64,000 nt of DNA from Ornithodoros turicata (GCF_037126465.1 NC_088202.1:130400123-130464122); one strand, 5' to 3'. Numbered from the stretch's first letter, positions 10,076 through 21,869 are shown. Notes: generated by a model not told the origin, from the letters alone. Numbers and translations: made by a program.

Positions 10076-12048
10076 CAAAGTGCATTACACTACAGAAAGT
10101 TTGGCGTGCTGTTTGGTAGTTGGTACTCGTAACTACTGTGCAGACAGAGAATTGAGCTGCTAAAACGTTTGCTGCGTCTTTGGACATTGTGGCAAGACAC
10201 GTTCACAAGCGCTAGCTCAATGGGTCCCGTCACGTGATCATGCCACGCGGCCATAGGGTAACACGTGGTGGTTGGCCCTATGAAGCTTACTTACGCAAGC
10301 ATAACTCGTATGCATAAAGATTCTGCACGAAAAATGGCTCCCATACTACGTTTATCTCGGGTTACTGCTCTGGTCACACGGATCGGGTCGCAAATGCGTC
10401 CAATATCATAGAGGGTTATCGTCTGTTGTTGAACATCGTAGAGAAAACCAAGGGACAAGCGTAATTCTATCGAGCTACGCGACAGGGCCATACCATTCCA
10501 TATTGAGACAGAATAACACACTATTACGTGGATTCACGACAATATAGATCGAACTCGTCTTGAGCATAGATTCTCTCATGTGCCGTATTCTAAAGTGAGA
10601 AGCATGGACAGTACAGATAGCGTCGGAATACAATCTGATCTCCATGTGCAGGAAATTAGCCTGCCACTAATTTAATGTGCGCCCTAATAGGTAGCGTGTT
10701 GGTTAGGGTTGAACATTGTTGTGCGTTGCCCCATGTCTTCTTTCGCATTCTCTCACAGTGTTCATCACTATCTCACCAAGGACCACTGTCCCTCTGCAGT
10801 GACACGTTCGGGCAGTAAGAGTATGTAGTACTCGTAAGGGGGCACGTGCAACGAGTGTTCCACCTTTGTCGTGCTTCCGAACTAATTGCATACGGTTGAG
10901 CACGTAAACGTAAACGTGGCAAAAATGAGGAACCGGAGCTGAAAATACACCCCGACTTTCTTTCACCTGTTCGAAGGAGAACTGCTGTTTGATATCTAGG
11001 CTCTCCTCTGCATTGCGATTTTAAGGTTGCATCACTTCGTATCACAGCGTCAGGTTTCCCATCCTTTTCGTCAAGTGCAGTAGCCCCGCTTGCCCCATCA
11101 CATGATGCGTTGATAGCACAGCTAATGAGTGTGTGGATTAACGCTCTATATGCCCAGGGAATTCAGCGTAAACACTCGACGCAACAACAGCAACAGTGTA
11201 ACAATATGACGCTATTGTCTAATAATGGCGAGTTCGACTGGTCGATTTGGAGTGGCTCTTTCTGCTCCACGGCCGAGAAAGCGTGTTTCACTGGTCGGTT
11301 CGGATTGGATTCGCGTGCTTCACTGGTCGTTTCAGGTAGTCGCGACGGAGTCTGCTCATCCTTGTTCCGCCGAGAAAGCCCGGATTCTGCCAGAACTTCT
11401 ACGAAACATTGTCGTAACTTCCGCGTCTTCAATGTCGAGCGACAGCAAGTGTCGGGTAGACCCTCGAGCTTGCGGGATGTATAGGCGACGGCTTCCGTTA
11501 CGGTCGTGTCTGAAGCGCGATTGTTTCTCGGTGGTGAATACGAATTTTCTCTCTGCATGTATAGGATTTTCCTGCTCTCTAGCCGATTTCGGTGCTTGCT
11601 CTAGACCACCAGTCGAATTCGCATTAAATGGAGCGTGACGGAGCAGAATTGTTTTATTCACACTCAACGCTTTTAGGGCTAAGGTGTCATGGACTACTTA
11701 AAGAGGACAGCGCAGATTAAAACGGGCAAAGAAATATCCCATTTCGGTACTTTCACTGTTTCTTCTTTGTAGGATTGATGGAGAATCTGATCCATCAACG
11801 ACCAATCAACACTGAAAAAAAAAAAAAAGAAAAAAGATATAGAACCACTGTATTGCACTCATGTAGGCAGTACTGACACGAAAAAGTATGGAAGGAAAAT
11901 AGGGCAAAACATTAGCATGTCGGGAGATATTCAGCGTAGCGTATTTTTCAACACATCGTACCTGAGAGAACTGATGTTCTGAGGCTGGAACAACGTAGAA
12001 AGAACAAATACGAGAACATACAAAGCCTCAAATTGCCTAAGAAATTAA
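10076..12048. other. No gene recognised (possible intron of the zinc-finger gene)
   Basis: If the zinc-finger exon is real, this is probably intron. Segment 11225-11640 has overlapping ORFs on both strands and a repeated CACTGGTCG motif (about 11285 and 11320). I recognise no protein or element in it. An A-rich run lies at 11815-11838. Confidence 0.45.
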
Positions 12049-12052
12049 CGAT

Positions 12053-12168
12053 GAAAGATGGAAGTCACTGAAAAGGTTAGCCAGCTGGTAGAGCCCTGGA
12101 CTGGTAATCCAGAAGATGTGGGTTCGAGTCCTACAGCTGGCTAACCTTTTCAGTGACTTCCATCTTTC
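12053..12168. repeat. tRNA/SINE-like sequence folded into a perfect 35-bp-arm hairpin
   Basis: The arms 12053-12087 and 12134-12168 are exact reverse complements over 35 bp (GAAAGATGGAAGTCACTG... and its partner). They enclose a 46-base loop made of tRNA-like sequence: CTGGACTGGTAATCCAG forms an anticodon stem-loop with GGT at the anticodon position, and GTGGGTTCGAGTCCTAC is a T arm (box B). The right arm is the normal 3' flank of this family, since it is also present after the copy at 48292-48364. The left arm replaces the 5' acceptor/D half with an inverted copy of that 3' flank. Confidence 0.85.
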
Positions 12169-12560
12169 AACATCGTACCTGTTCGGAAAGGATTATGTCA
12201 ATAAATACAATAGTGGAACTCGTCACACAGTCACAACACAGCCACATTATAGGAGCAGTGGAAAGCCGATACATAATAATATGGACACACGAAGGACAAC
12301 AAGTGTCCTTGAAAAAAAATAAAGATATCAAAATATGAAAGAAAAAAAAAAAGATCGCAGCTGACCCGCAACGCGCGTGCGTGTTTTTCTAAATATATTT
12401 TTAAAAATGTGATAGCATTTCTATATAACGCACTTTTAAGGCATCACTATAGTCGCGTCGCGTCACGCTGGTTGGAGACGGAGATACCCCCTCACTCTCG
12501 CGCTGCGCATTCCGCCCTCGTTACTTCGGCGGACGGCCTGTCTCCAGGGAGATTCCCACC

Positions 12561-12860
12561 CGAATAGACCTCTACCTGTTTGTAAACAAATGACGTCATA
12601 ATGTTCGACAGCGCCACGAGTTTGGTAGAGTTGAACTACGTTCAAAGCCAGTGGCGAACAAGGTCGCGCCCGAAAGCCACGGTCTTGATGGGATTACGAT
12701 GGTCTCTGAAAAGGACGCGACCTTCGGTCCTACTTTTCTTTCAATAGGAGGCAGCGAACAATTGCCCATTCGTGGAACCCAGCCCTCCCCTTCCGATCTG
12801 TTTTGGTTTCGGTGTGTCTGCCAACTTCATGATGACGTTTCTCCGGTAGAGGTTTATGCG
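12561..12860. mobile_element. 300-bp MITE, copy 1 of family with copy 39115-39415
   Basis: The ends are inverted repeats: CGAATAGACCTCTACC on the left, and CGCATAAACCTCTACC when the right end is reverse-complemented. Further in, ATGACGTCAT and its counterpart AACGTCATCAT continue the inversion. The interior shares near-continuous similarity with 39115-39415 (for example GTTCGACAGCGCCAC and GGTCGCGCCCGAAAG). There is no coding capacity. Target duplication not clear. Confidence 0.8.
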
Positions 12861-12928
12861 CCAATAGTTTTCGTAGAGCGCTTCCGGTGGGATAAAACTA
12901 TGTGAGCTTCTCTTTGATCCCCTATTAA

Positions 12929-12985
12929 TGCCGCGAAGCAACTGTGGCTATAAGCGTCATCCAGATGTGGGCAGATGGAGAACGA
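12929..12985 (-). repeat. SINE 3'-tail fragment
   Basis: Contains GCCGCGAAGCAACTGTGGCT and GGCAGATGGAGA, matching the segment at 18230-18290 and, in its outer part, the 3' part of the SINE at 33629-33870. No SINE head is present. Confidence 0.55.
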
Positions 12986-12989
12986 GGCC

Positions 12990-14165
12990 CTTGGCAAAAT
13001 ATGATCGGGTTTACCCTTGCGCCGCATGCAAATCATGAATGGTTCAATGCAGGGACCGCCCCTCGTCTGCTGCAATGTTTAATCTTGGACGCGGTCTAGA
13101 AACCCCTGAACTCATTCAAACATCGCGTAAAAGTATTAATGAGGTTGACCACTCCGTAACGCTGGGCGATACGATGGGAGTGCCCGTTGGACCGCTCGGA
13201 TACAGCTGCTCGTTACGTCACAGCAGCAGAACGGACCGCGACCTATAGGGTCACGCCGACTCGCCCGATTTTTCAGGGAGTTTTTCTAATTGGAATATGG
13301 CGCAATAATAAGGCAACGCACAGCGAAAGCACTCTGCATTCTCGCAGGGCTTCGTGGTTCTTAAGGGAAGTATTCAACGATCCTCAACCCGATACTCCAC
13401 TCGGGCAGCTCCAGGAGAGACTGGTTTTGTGCTTCAAAAGTCGACTATAGCTCGAATCTCCCCTCGAGGAAAGGAAATACTCGGGTACTAAACAGTATAG
13501 CTCCGGTGTTTCCTTGAAGCCCCATGCCTCCTTAGCCTAAGTGGAGGAGCGCTTCCTTCCCTGAGGGTGTGAAGTCGAGGATCTTCCAAGAATACAGTCG
13601 TATACTTCGTCTCACTGCTCCTAAAATGTCAAGTGTAACAAAAACGGCACATAAAAGTGAATCGAAGGCTTTTCAGGGGCACAAGAGACGAGTAACTGAA
13701 ACTGAGCTATCGGGAAGACCGGACAAAGTTCTCCTTGCTTCTTCCATCAAGCAAAGTGGGTAATGTTCAGTTCTGCAGTAAGCACATACAAATTTCTTGC
13801 AGGAATATAAACAGTCAACACTGCACCCATGTGCAAGACACTTTAAAACGATGTTACAATCGCCGAAATGCATTTAAACAGGCGTAGACAGCTGACAACT
13901 CTTGGCGGTCCAGTAGACGTTTCGGGCGTGTCAGCACAGTTCCTTATGAAGTTGACCCAAGACGCACCCCTCTACATCTGCGCCTCACATAAAGACCGGT
14001 TACTTCTCACGTACAATTCACTGAAAAGTTCCTTCCAGTCCTTCCTTTTCGTAAGTGTCCGCACTATCGAATAGGTATGAAAGCTGTGGAGGAAAGGAGG
14101 ACTGGCTCAGTGATAACGACATGTTACATCTGCCGTACATTTCAAAAGGTGATTATGTAATGCTT
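12990..14165. other. No gene recognised
   Basis: Short ORFs only, no domain motifs. No repeat in common with the rest of the window was noticed. Confidence 0.45.
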
Positions 14166-14189
14166 TGTATTGAGCAGTGTTGTACGTAA

Positions 14190-14350
14190 CGCCGTTACAA
14201 GTAAAGCCGTTACAGTAATCTATACATTTTTCGGTATCGGAATGCGGATCGCGATGCTTTTTTTAAATGGGTATCGGAAAAGTATTTCCGTTACAAATTT
14301 ACGGTAACACCATCTCCATATCGTTACCGATACTGGAAATTTTTAGTGCC
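14190..14350. mobile_element. Possible MITE with GTTAC-type subterminal repeats
   Basis: Repeated GTAACGCCGTTAC, CCGTTACA, CGGTAAC and ATCGTTACCGATAC motifs in both orientations around a short AT-rich centre, together with CGGTATCGG/CCGATAC. Such inverted short-repeat ends are typical of hAT-like non-autonomous elements. The ends and target duplication are not resolved. Confidence 0.45.
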
Positions 14351-14869
14351 CCACCCAGTCTTCACCGGCCACATTTCTTAATCTTATTCATTGTCACTGG
14401 TCCGCCAAGCGCTCGACAAGAAGCTTGTTGACACACCTACGTGCACCTTAGCAGGAATTATACCAAACACATCTTCACTTTTTTTTTTATGGAACCTGGA
14501 GCAAATAACCACGCTGCGCTCAACAAAACAGTTGAGGTAAACGAACAGAGGTCAGGTCCTTGACAGTGTGCTCTGGATTTCACTGCTAAGCTGCCGTGTC
14601 CTACTGAGTCACGCTCACATATGCTGTGGACCTCCTCGCAGCTTTTCGAAAACGCCGCAAGGTGGCCACGGCTTCGCTGGAGTCGTGAATAGATTGCACA
14701 ACACAGAACTTAAAGCGACATAAAACGCATAACTTAGCGTTGCCCAATCACAGGGTCAGCAAACCTTTTTACTTGTTGCTTCATGAAGAAACTTGGTACC
14801 TCTTGTTTTAATGCGCTAGCATTAGAAACAGCGTTTCGAGGAGAGTGTCGAGGTTGTCGAGGATGGCTG

Positions 14870-15436
14870 AGTTTGAAGGAAAATTATAAGAAGAGCGATT
14901 ATAACCATAAAGCAGTCAGGGTACGAGGAAGCAAGGAGCAGGCGAGGAAGCGAGCAGGCAGCAGGGCAAAGGGTATGGAGAAGCAAGGGCATTACATAGA
15001 AAGTTCCACCGAGAGTCGAACTCAGGCGTCCATATTCGGAGGTTGGAAGGCGAAGAAATGATCTATAGAGAGAAGAAAAAGAAAACAGATTATAAATCAT
15101 CAAATAGTCAGGGTATGAAGAAGCAAGAGGTATTACATAGAAAGTTCCCACCGAGAGTCGAACACTGGTGTCTATAGTCAGACTTCGGAAGGCGAAGAAA
15201 TGATTAATAGAAAAAAGAAAAAGAAAAGAGGGATTATAACCATAAAGTAGTCAGGGTATGAAGCAGCAAGGGCATTACATAGGAAGTTCCCACCGAGAGT
15301 CGAACTCAGGTGTCCATATTCGGAGGATGGAAGGCGAAGAAATGATCGATAGAAAAAAGAAAAAGAGAAGGGAGATTATAATCATAAAGTAGTCAGGGTA
15401 TGAAGAAGCAAGGGTTTAACATAGAAAGTTCCCACT
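14870..15436 (-). repeat. ~140-bp tandem repeat with tRNA T-arm motif, left block
   Basis: Three full units and a partial one, marked by CGAGAGTCGAAC at about 15010, 15151 and 15294 (spacing 141-143). A unit holds GTAGTCAGGGTATGAAG, AAAGTTCCCACCGAGAG, AAGGCGAAGAAATGATCGAT and an A/G-rich stretch. On minus, CTGAGTTCGACTCTCGG forms a tRNA T-arm stem-loop with a box B core, suggesting that the unit derives from a tRNA-like SINE. Confidence 0.8.
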
Positions 15437-16568
15437 GAACAACAACTTTATTACGGGATGATGCCTGGGGAGCTTCATCGCCGGGGGCGATACTCTGCCC
15501 CATTGCTGGTGGTGATGCGGGAAATGAATAATGAGCCCCTTCACAATAAGGATCGAAGTCATGTGGTGTCCAGAAAGGTGAAGAGAGCCTTGAGGGCAGA
15601 GCGTTGGTGCGCTGGATGTGGCCAGGGACCAAGTATCTTTGTGAGAGAGAGGGGGCGGGAGTCTAGCTCGTTCAGGGATACGGAGAGTACGGTTCGGGAA
15701 GGTTGGTAGTGTGGGCAATGGAGAAGAATGTGCTCTAGATCTTCGACAGTACCGCAGTGGCTGCAGTGGGGAGAGGCAACTTGTCTCAATCGGTAGCGCC
15801 ACTGTGCTGTGAAGGCCACGTCGAGGCGCATTCGATGAACTAATGCGGCATCTTGACGAGAGATATCTGCAGGCATGCGGAAAGCGAGCGGATCAACTCT
15901 GCTCGGCATGGTGGGGGTAGAATGTCAGCAGTCCGTTGGCGGGTAGCCAGAGGAGCCACGAGGCTTCGAAGTACGGACCGACGATCTTCTCTCAGCAGTG
16001 CAATACGCGTCCGTCTCCGAGACGAGAGAGCTGCTTCGGTGGCGCTGTCAGCCTGTTCATTGCCTTCGGCTTCGACACCGCAATGGGCTGGAACCCATTG
16101 GAGAATGAACCTGTGCCCTGCTTCGTAGACAAGTTTGTAAGCCATTAACAGATCCATAACCAACGGTGCGGAGGAGCCTCGTATGCCAGAATATTCAATT
16201 GCTTGCAGCGCAGATGTTGAGTCAGTGAAAACCACCAAATTCGGTGGGGTAAAGTGAACGATGTGCTGCAGAAATAAAAGTATGGCATAGAGTTCCGCAG
16301 CTGTGGATGACGTATGATACCAAAGTCGACGTCCTTCAACTAAGCCTTCGGATTGGATGACGAATGCCGACGCGGACTTGCCATTTCGAGATTCGCCATC
16401 GGTGTATGCGGCGGCAGAGGTAGAAAACTTCGTCTACTAGAGCATAAAAATGGACTCGCGTGCATCGCGAGCATAAAAAAGACGTGCGAATGTGGGTTGC
16501 ACAGGCAGAGACCAGGGGGCGTTCGGCGGTGTGACGTCCTTAGGTGTGAAGCCAGTGAGAGCCTGGCG
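15437..16568 (-). pseudogene. 5'-truncated LINE with RNase H domain (I/R1-like)
   Basis: C-terminal half of a non-LTR retrotransposon, read on minus. From 16568 it has a linker (FTPKDVTPPNAPWSLPVQP), an internal stop near 16438, then RNase H: AAAYTDGESRNGKS (first Asp), SSTAAELYAILLFL (Glu), VVFTDSTSALQAIEY (Asp) and FILQWVPAHCGVEAEGNEQADS (His/Asp block, with one small insertion or frame disturbance). A CCHC-like zinc segment follows, CSHCGTVEDLEHILLHC (about 15770-15720), and then the end ILGPWPHPAHQRSAL. The 3' end is AATAAAGTTGTTGTT at 15437. It is inserted into the ~140-bp tandem array, whose units resume on both sides. The RNase H after RT is known from I, R1 and related clades. Confidence 0.85.
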
Positions 16569-17100
16569 TGAGAGTCGAACTCAGGTGTCCGTGTTCAGGG
16601 GTTGGGAGGCGACGAAATGATCGATAGAAGAAAAGAAAAGAACGATTAAATCCCATAAAGGTACCATAACCATAACCATAGTCAGGGTATCAGGAAGCCA
16701 GAGGTATTACATAGAAAGTTCCCACCGAGAGTCGAACTCTGGTGTCCAGGTTCAGAGTTCGGAAGGCGAAGAAATAATCGATAGAAAAAGAAGAACAATT
16801 GCAAGCAAAATGTAGTTAGCGTATGATCAAGCAAGAGCTTCGAAAAGGGAAAGTCCCCACCGAGAGTCGAACTTAGGTTTCTGGAATCAGAGCGCAGAGA
16901 ACGAAGAAATGATCGACGAAAAAAAAAAAAAAAAAAGAAGAAGAAGAGAAAAAAAAAAAAAAAACAATTGTAAGCAAAATGTAGGTAGCGTATGAACAAG
17001 CGAGAGGTTTCAGGTTTCTCGATTCAGAGTTCATAGCGAGAAATGATCGGTAGAAAAAAGAGCGATTGTAACCAAATAGTGCTCAGGGAAGAATGAGCAA
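16569..17100 (-). repeat. ~140-bp tandem repeat, right block
   Basis: Continues the array of 14870-15436 after the LINE. CGAGAGTCGAAC-type marks occur at about 16567, 16730 and 16865, and more diverged units follow to about 17100. The A-rich segments here have expanded into long poly(A)/GAA runs (16917-16965). Confidence 0.75.
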
Positions 17101-17109
17101 TATAGGGGG

Positions 17110-18215
17110 CTCTGTCCGTTGGAGAAGTCTGCGAGGTTTCACCGTGGTACAGTACATTTTGTGAACCTAGTTACAATTAACTTAATGAATACTTGTATTT
17201 ATAATCAATTTTAATAGATCGCGAAAAGGGGTACCACTTGCGTTGTGTGTCATCCGCACTTGCACTGAAGTTTTCGTTCCAGCGAAGTTTGACCACTGTG
17301 TGTTTTGTGACGCTCGGGAATTTAACCTAAGCGCTTCACGGTGGCCAATGATTTACTTCTTATTCGTGAAATGATTGAAACTAAACGAAGGGGGAACGAG
17401 GTGGCCGCGCAGATCGCAATAAAAGGAGATGGTATAACTGTTCGAAGCAGGTAACCCGTTCTATTCGTTGCATAGCTGGTATCGGTCGCCACGACAGCGC
17501 AGTCGTTGCCGTGCAACGGAATGGCGTCCCTTGCACTCAAACACATATGAGCACTACATTCTGATCCGGTCCTGAAGATGTATAGGAAGTCGGAGTTGCG
17601 GTGCGCGCATAATTCTCAAAAAGTCCTCACATCTTGTGTATGGCCATTTCAATATTTTTAGCATGTACGTGCGAAAAGTGAAGACCTGTGCAACTCGGTC
17701 TCATATTTCACACTCTTCTATTCGACTCTCCATCAGTGAACAGACACAAATAATTGATTCAGCTCTCTTATGGACGACCTTCATACCTCATTGAAACTTA
17801 ATCATATTTTGGAAGGCCAAGTGTTTGATACGGTACTAAAAAAACGGAATAAGAGAACAAATTATTTGCAGGCCAATGCCGTGTTGTACCATAGCTTTAT
17901 ACAGCGTACGATAATGCCAAGCTTTCGGCAAAGCCTGTGCAACGGAACAAAACGTGCATGTGAAGAGACATGTTAGAAGACTACGCTCAAAAACTCCCAT
18001 GTCCCAGATCAATCATCAAGGAAATCTCATAAAGAACAGTATAAGTTTCGTCATGTGTTTAGTTTTCAGCTTCTTGAGTTGTTGCTGGCTTCGAAGTTAC
18101 AAATGGGAAGATGATGTAATCCATTTATCGTTTTCCTTATTTGCACATTCTGGGGGAGGTTATTTGCCAGATATGACCGGCATTTACACTTCTTCCCCGT
18201 CCGCCCTCCAATTCG
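17110..18215. other. No gene recognised
   Basis: No domain motif, no clear repeat. Confidence 0.45.
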
Positions 18216-18217
18216 TT

Positions 18218-18335
18218 TTTTTTTTCCGTGTTAGCGCCGCGAAGCAACTGTGGCTATGAGCGGCGTACAGACGCGGACAGATGGAGAGAGGACAGCAGGA
18301 AGGAGTGGGGGACGGGGGGGGGACATCCAATTCGG
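18218..18335 (-). repeat. SINE 3' fragment with A tail
   Basis: On minus it ends in ...CAGTTGCTTCGCGGCGCTAA followed by CACGG and a run of about ten A (plus-strand T run at 18218-18227). The inner part, GACAGATGGAGAGAGGACAG with CAGGAAGGAG on plus, matches the 3' part of the SINE at 33629-33870. The poly(A) end indicates the SINE 3' terminus. The tRNA-like head is absent (5' truncated). Confidence 0.65.
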
Positions 18336-18339
18336 CTCT

Positions 18340-20577
18340 GCGTACATGGGAAGCATCGAAGCAGTATTCAAGAGGGGCGTTGCGTTGACATCTGGTTTCT
18401 GGTCCAGGTCAAAAACGCGACTTACCACTTTCGGCGCAGCACAGTCTCTGTTAACAGAATAGATGAGGAATCATCGATGCTATGCAAACAGTGCAGCACA
18501 GGTCACAAATATTTGAGACATGAAGCACGCGCTAGTGCGCGCGTATTTCGAGAGGTTCGTCGTTGTTTCTTCTGCAACAGTTTGAGTTGTCTCGAAATAG
18601 TTAACCGCTGAACGTTGGTGTAGGTTATGTCATAACGTTTAAAACTTCGGTACTATAGCGGGAGCAATATAAGTATTATTTACATATATTTAGCTTTTTT
18701 AAATACTCTAACTGCACCTGTCTCAACGGTGCCTGATAGGTTTTGAGGTGTCAGTTCTACTAAATACTTAACTTCTTGACCACGGAAAACAGGTCGTGTA
18801 TTTTTTATTCTGCTTGCCTCACGCACGCTACCCTATATGCGTTACATAGAGGTTAATCCACCCCAGACGCGTTTTCTTGGATAAACTATACCACAACAGT
18901 ACAGTCACGGTATAAGCGCAACCGAAGGAAGCCATTTGATAACGGCCATTTTTCCTTTCCAGAATTTTAGATCTGACTGTTTCGTCCACCCCAGTCAGAA
19001 ACGAGCCGGAAAAATCGGCTTCTTGCGAAACACAATTGGTCCTGTTGCACTCATCCTGTCGGCGGCTAAGGGTTCGACAGAGACCGCATCCTCGTCACCC
19101 TTTCCCATAGACGACCCTCTGTTTACAAACATGTCACGTCACGAGAATACCAGTTCGAGGCTAGATTTTGCTGTGGTGGGCAAGACCAACACCACCTAGA
19201 TAGAGAAAACCTGCTCACTTGTCGACGTGACGTAACAACTAAGAGTCAGCCAATCGGGATCGTGTTTTCAACGACCGTAGCCAATCACGAACGTGCTTTC
19301 AGCGGTTGTAGCCATGGAGACGAACCACCGTCGTCTGCGAGTAGTCACTGAACGTCCCCGCGTACCGAAATGCGACAACTTTAAAATAAATCGCAAAACG
19401 GTCCCATATCTTTCTCAAGATTGATTTTCTGGAACGCGTGTTGCACTTTGTCTACAGATTCAAGTCTACAGGTTCCTAGTTAGCTGCAATCATTTGCGAG
19501 TTCTTGAATTCGCAGAACGGCAAATCGCTGTAACAGACGAATTCTGACTTTATATGTCCACGTAGCGAAGGAGGGAGAGGAGGCAATAAGCAGGCCTTCT
19601 CTACCTAGGTGGCGCTGGCAAGAAGCGGGAAAAATGCGTCGGCTGATAGGCTGATAAAGCTGACAGTGACCACCAGCATGCTTTCCGTGGCGGCGTAAAG
19701 TAATCAATGACGTTTAGGTCGTCTATACACTCGACAGAACTGTTCGCTCACACCTGTGACGTCTATCCGTTGCTAGGGTACCGGGTTTCTCGATTTATGT
19801 GAAAAACCGGAACTCCTCTTTTGGGGGTTCCAGTAACCGAATGCAAGAAAAGTCGTGCTTTGATGGCTGGTTGACGGGGTTCGTTTCGTTTTCCTGTGTC
19901 GAAGTTGCCTCGCGTCACAGACTCTACTCGACATGAGGGCATTTGGAAATTATTTCGGCCACTTTCCAGGTCTGTATGGAAAACGTCCGGACATTTGCTT
20001 GAAATTTCCCACAGGGTCTAGAATTTTCCTTCCCCACCCTCTTCTGTAAATCGTGCTTCCCCTCCTCCCCGAAGTTGACAAGGGTACATAGGGTGACACG
20101 CAAATTGTTTTCTTGAAAGCGTGGCTATAGTTTTGGCACTGCACACAGTAAGTTGCGATGTAAGCGAAAGCCGCCTTGTGATTATGTCGAGGACTATCCA
20201 AATTTCGAGATGTTCACGTCGCCAAGTGATAGTAATGCGAAAAGAAATAAAAATAAAAGGGAAAAGAAAAAAGAAATTGGGATGCGAGTCGGGAATTTAT
20301 GCACAACAGTGAGCGTTTTTGCAATGCAGTTTCTCATTCTTTTTGTTGCTATGTCGTTTCACAGCTGTCGCTTTCGAATTTCGAATATTAATTCAGCTGC
20401 AAAAAATAAACGAAACAAAACTTCAAATTTTCGCCAGAAAAATTCACTCCGAAAAACACATTTCCGAATATAGGAAGAAATAAACTCCGAAAAGCAGGAA
20501 CTTTTGTTATTGGCGAGAGAGACCGGCCTATGGGTAGCGCTGCGGTCGCTTCAGATAGTGGGGAGTAGAGCCCTGAG
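18340..20577. other. No gene recognised
   Basis: No coding similarity. Short ORFs look random. Segment 19127-19320 repeats a CCAATC(A/G)(C/G)GA-type phrase twice, not pursued. Confidence 0.45.
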
Positions 20578-21344
20578 TAGAGCCCTGCACGGGCCGACCT
20601 TTCCGGGCCCGACCCGGCTCTGGCGCATCGAAAAATGGCCCAGCCCGACCCCATGGCCCAGTGGATAGAGCCCGACCCCATGGCCCAGTGGATAGAGCCC
20701 GGCCCGGCCCGGTGACTCAGCGCGTAGATCCCGGCCTAGTATTTCCAGACGTGACGTACGCGTTTCTAGCGCTTATCACACAAATTTATAAGTAAATTAG
20801 TAGGAGAAGATACGGCCTCAAACATACAAGAACTGTCGATTTGACACCACAGCAGCACGAGAGCAAATTAAATCCAGGACGCACGCGGGCAAGCGCGTTA
20901 CCGTTACACTACAAGTTTTTGTGGATGTAGAGGATGCCGTCGACAAACTCGTCCCAATCCTTACCCCTCTCACCAAGCTTTGCGAACGTGTTTGTGAAAT
21001 ACGTGAGGAGTCAGGAGCACTTTGAGAATGTTACAGAGGGTCGAATCATACGCATAATGCAGTGTCCCTTGCTTGTTTTTGCAAATACTATGCACCGGAA
21101 TGACGCAATCACGTGATGATATGAGCTAATAGTCCTTGATTGCGTGAGATTAGCTGCGTGACCCGACCGAGCCTGACTCTCGGAAACTTGTTTGTTCTCG
21201 GATGTATGTTCTCGGAAACATGGCCCCGCCCGCCGTGTTGGCTTCTTCTGTCGGCCCGGCCCGGCCCGGCCCGGAGCACACATACAATAACAAGCCCGGC
21301 ACGGACCGCGAGCCGGGTCGGGCTCGGACCCGTGCAGGGCTCTA
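20578..21344. mobile_element. DNA transposon (hAT-like) with GC-rich terminal inverted repeats
   Basis: The ends are TAGAGCCCTGCACGGGCC (left) and, reverse-complemented, TAGAGCCCTGCACGGGTCC (right). Both are followed by GCCCGACCCGGCTC-type sequence, so the inversion extends about 40 bp with gaps. The subterminal regions are rich in CCCGG/GGCCC repeats (CGGCCCGGCCCGGCCC at about 21245). A 12-bp partial copy of the end (TAGAGCCCTGAG) lies just outside the left end. Outside that, GTGGGGAG resembles the right flank GTGGAGAT, a weak 8-bp duplication. A 26-27-bp direct repeat lies at 20642-20698. I see no transposase. Confidence 0.7.
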
Positions 21345-21699
21345 GTGGAGATGGCGCGTTAGATCCGCGTAGCGTTCGAAGCGATTGTCGAAAAATTGTC
21401 CGTTGTTGCTGTGTTCCACGTGATAGAGAGTCGTTCTGAGGCTGAAACACGCAAAAGACGGACACAACAAAGCATCAAGGTACCTCAAAACACTAAATAT
21501 AGAAAGATGGCAGACGTTGAAAGAGCCAATCGTAGCGATGGGGCGTTCTTTGGAGCGATACATATTGCACTGAACCCGGAATTAGCTTTCATGCCTTCTC
21601 GAAGGACAAGAAACGACAAAAAGTTCGGTGTGCCAAACTCAGGACTGGGAAACAGCTCACGAAATATGCGATGATATGTAAGGGCGGGGTCCCATAGGT

Positions 21700-21845
21700 T
21701 TATGCGAGCAGCAGCAGAAGCAAAGCAGCAGCGGTGCGGCAGCAGCAACACGGCAACATGGCAGCAGAGCTCTCTGCTGCCGCTGCTCTGCTGCTGGAGG
21801 CGTCCCATAGCTTCGTTTTGTATTAGCGGCAGCAGCGGCTTAGGA
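21700..21845. repeat. CAG/CTG-rich segment with inverted arrangement
   Basis: AGCAGCAGCAGAAGC-type sequence on the left is mirrored by CTGCTGCCGCTGCTCTGCTG on the right around GCAGAGCTCTCTGC. The phrase GTCCCATAG occurs on both sides (about 21690 and 21805). It may be a small foldback element; no target duplication was found. Confidence 0.4.
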
Positions 21846-21869
21846 AACACAAAACGTGTTGGCAACTAT

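Noticed and set aside
11163..11640. Overlapping 131- and 137-codon ORFs on opposite strands
   Set aside because: No domain; the strand is ambiguous and the composition is ordinary. CACTGGTCG repeats hint at an unknown element but ends were not found.
21109..21465. 118-codon minus ORF, Gly/Pro/Arg-rich
   Set aside because: Produced by the CCCGG-rich end of the DNA element at 20578-21344.
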